NCBI GenBank assembly: GCA_012270065.1
Contig: JAAXJB010000047.1
Coordinates: forward strand, 129,346 to 193,345
Source of the DNA: Rubripirellula sp.
GTDB taxonomy: Bacteria > Planctomycetota > Planctomycetia > Pirellulales > Pirellulaceae
Length of the DNA stretch: 64,000 bases
Reading direction: 5' to 3'
Shown: positions 63,469-64,000 of the stretch, piece after piece
How positions within the stretch are numbered: position 1 is the stretch's first letter
Layout of the letters: each line of letters starts with the position of its first letter
Notes under the pieces: generated by a model
Database searches by the model: none
Told to the model about the DNA's origin: nothing
The model's input: only the letters and a program-made list of their open reading frames with translations
Program-made: the position numbers and the translations under genes

Positions 63469-64000
63469 ATGAATGATTTGCAGAACGCGCACAGCATGAC
63501 ATCTTTGACTTTATCGCGTTTGATCCGCGCCAGTGTCCGGTATTCGTGGAGAGTATCTGGATCGGTCGCTTTGGGAGTCGCCACGGCTACTGCTGTCATT
63601 GTCGGTGCCCTCTTGGTCGGTGATTCGATGCGTGGCAGTTTACGTGGTCTTACGATCGAGCGTCTGGGGAAGACACAGAGTGCTGTTTTTCCGGGAGGCT
63701 TTTTCGAGGTAGATGGTTTGACCGACGAAAAGTTGAATCCCATCGCCTTGATGTTGTTCGAGAATGGAACGGTCGAGATTCGTGATGAAGAAGGCTCGAT
63801 TCGTCGAGCTGGTTCGGTACAGATCGTTGCCTGTGACAATGATTTCTGGCGTCTTGATGTTTCAGGAATGCAGCCGATAAAAAAACTGGATGACGAAAGT
63901 GTGATTCTGAATGAGTCGATGGCGACCGAGTTGGGAGTGCAGGTAGGTGATTTGCTCACCTTGCGTCTGCCCGTCGAGCAGGCCGTGCCTGCTGACAGCC
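63469..64000 (+). CDS. FtsX-like ABC transporter permease, 3' end beyond window
   Basis: A frame from ATG 63469 stays open to the end of the window (177 codons seen). After a cytoplasmic N terminus (SRLIRASVRYSWRVSGS) comes a membrane segment VALGVATATAVIVGALLVGD, then DSMRGSLRGLTIERLGKTQS, the usual start of a MacB-type periplasmic domain. ILNESMATELGVQVGDLLTL is typical of that domain. Permease part of an ABC exporter of the MacB/LolE class; the ATPase is expected beyond the window edge. Confidence 0.85.
   Translation, partial: MNDLQNAHSMTSLTLSRLIRASVRYSWRVSGSVALGVATATAVIVGALLVGDSMRGSLRGLTIERLGKTQSAVFPGGFFEVDGLTDEKLNPIALMLFENGTVEIRDEEGSIRRAGSVQIVACDNDFWRLDVSGMQPIKKLDDESVILNESMATELGVQVGDLLTLRLPVEQAVPADS

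Overview
The window looks like a chromosomal segment of a planctomycete (phylum Planctomycetota, probably marine, GC near 50 %). The assignment is an inference from gene content: a PVC-type giant secreted cytochrome with a terminal CAACH heme site, two secreted formylglycine sulfatases, a redoxin/cytochrome/copper-monooxygenase fusion, DUF5722 and DUF1571 proteins, two secreted PQQ-type propeller proteins, a DUF885 peptidase, an alpha-2-macroglobulin of about 2000 residues and an LptD-like outer-membrane assembly protein. No prophage, insertion sequence, CRISPR array or restriction island is visible.

Layout. 1-8 kb: the end of an unknown membrane protein, the PVC cytochrome, a Gfo/Idh/MocA oxidoreductase, a DUF5722 glycosidase-like protein (minus strand) and endonuclease III. 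8-16 kb: glutamate 5-kinase, PurF, a stand-alone CinA-type amidohydrolase, the redoxin/cytochrome/monooxygenase fusion and a sulfatase. 16-20 kb: a tight glycerol operon glpK-glpD-glpF. 20-28 kb: the alpha-2-macroglobulin and small unknown membrane or zinc-ribbon genes. 28.15 kb: tRNA-Leu(CAA) with a good terminator. 28-35 kb: a glycine-zipper miniprotein, an SGNH hydrolase, a phytoene-desaturase-like flavoprotein, a Rieske oxygenase and lepA. 35-44 kb: a second sulfatase, an alkyltransferase-like protein, class II DAHP synthase, DinB, a PQQ propeller protein, DUF1571 and an unknown secreted protein. 44-48 kb: infA, rpsI, rplM, a class II photolyase. 48-54 kb: a receiver/anti-sigma-kinase-like fusion, a degenerate prepilin peptidase, a GNAT acetyltransferase overlapping bifunctional aroDE, and a PQQ propeller protein. 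54-64 kb: a coupled HemN-like radical SAM plus GcvH-like pair, a DUF885 peptidase, an SGNH hydrolase, LptD, CutA and the start of an FtsX-like permease that runs off the window.

Most genes are monocistronic or in pairs. The clear functional sets are glycerol uptake and catabolism, the L13-S9 ribosomal pair, scattered shikimate enzymes (class II DAHP synthase, aroDE) and secreted polysaccharide or sulfate-ester catabolism. GTG and TTG starts are common, including a TTG start for infA.

Two things stand out. First, at least nine intergenic gaps carry a short tandem duplication (period 10-22 bp, two to four copies), usually in the leader of the next gene; no mobile element explains them. Second, a HemN/HemW-like radical SAM protein overlaps by 4 nt with a GcvH-like lipoyl-domain protein that has no glycine-cleavage partners, a candidate undescribed two-gene system.
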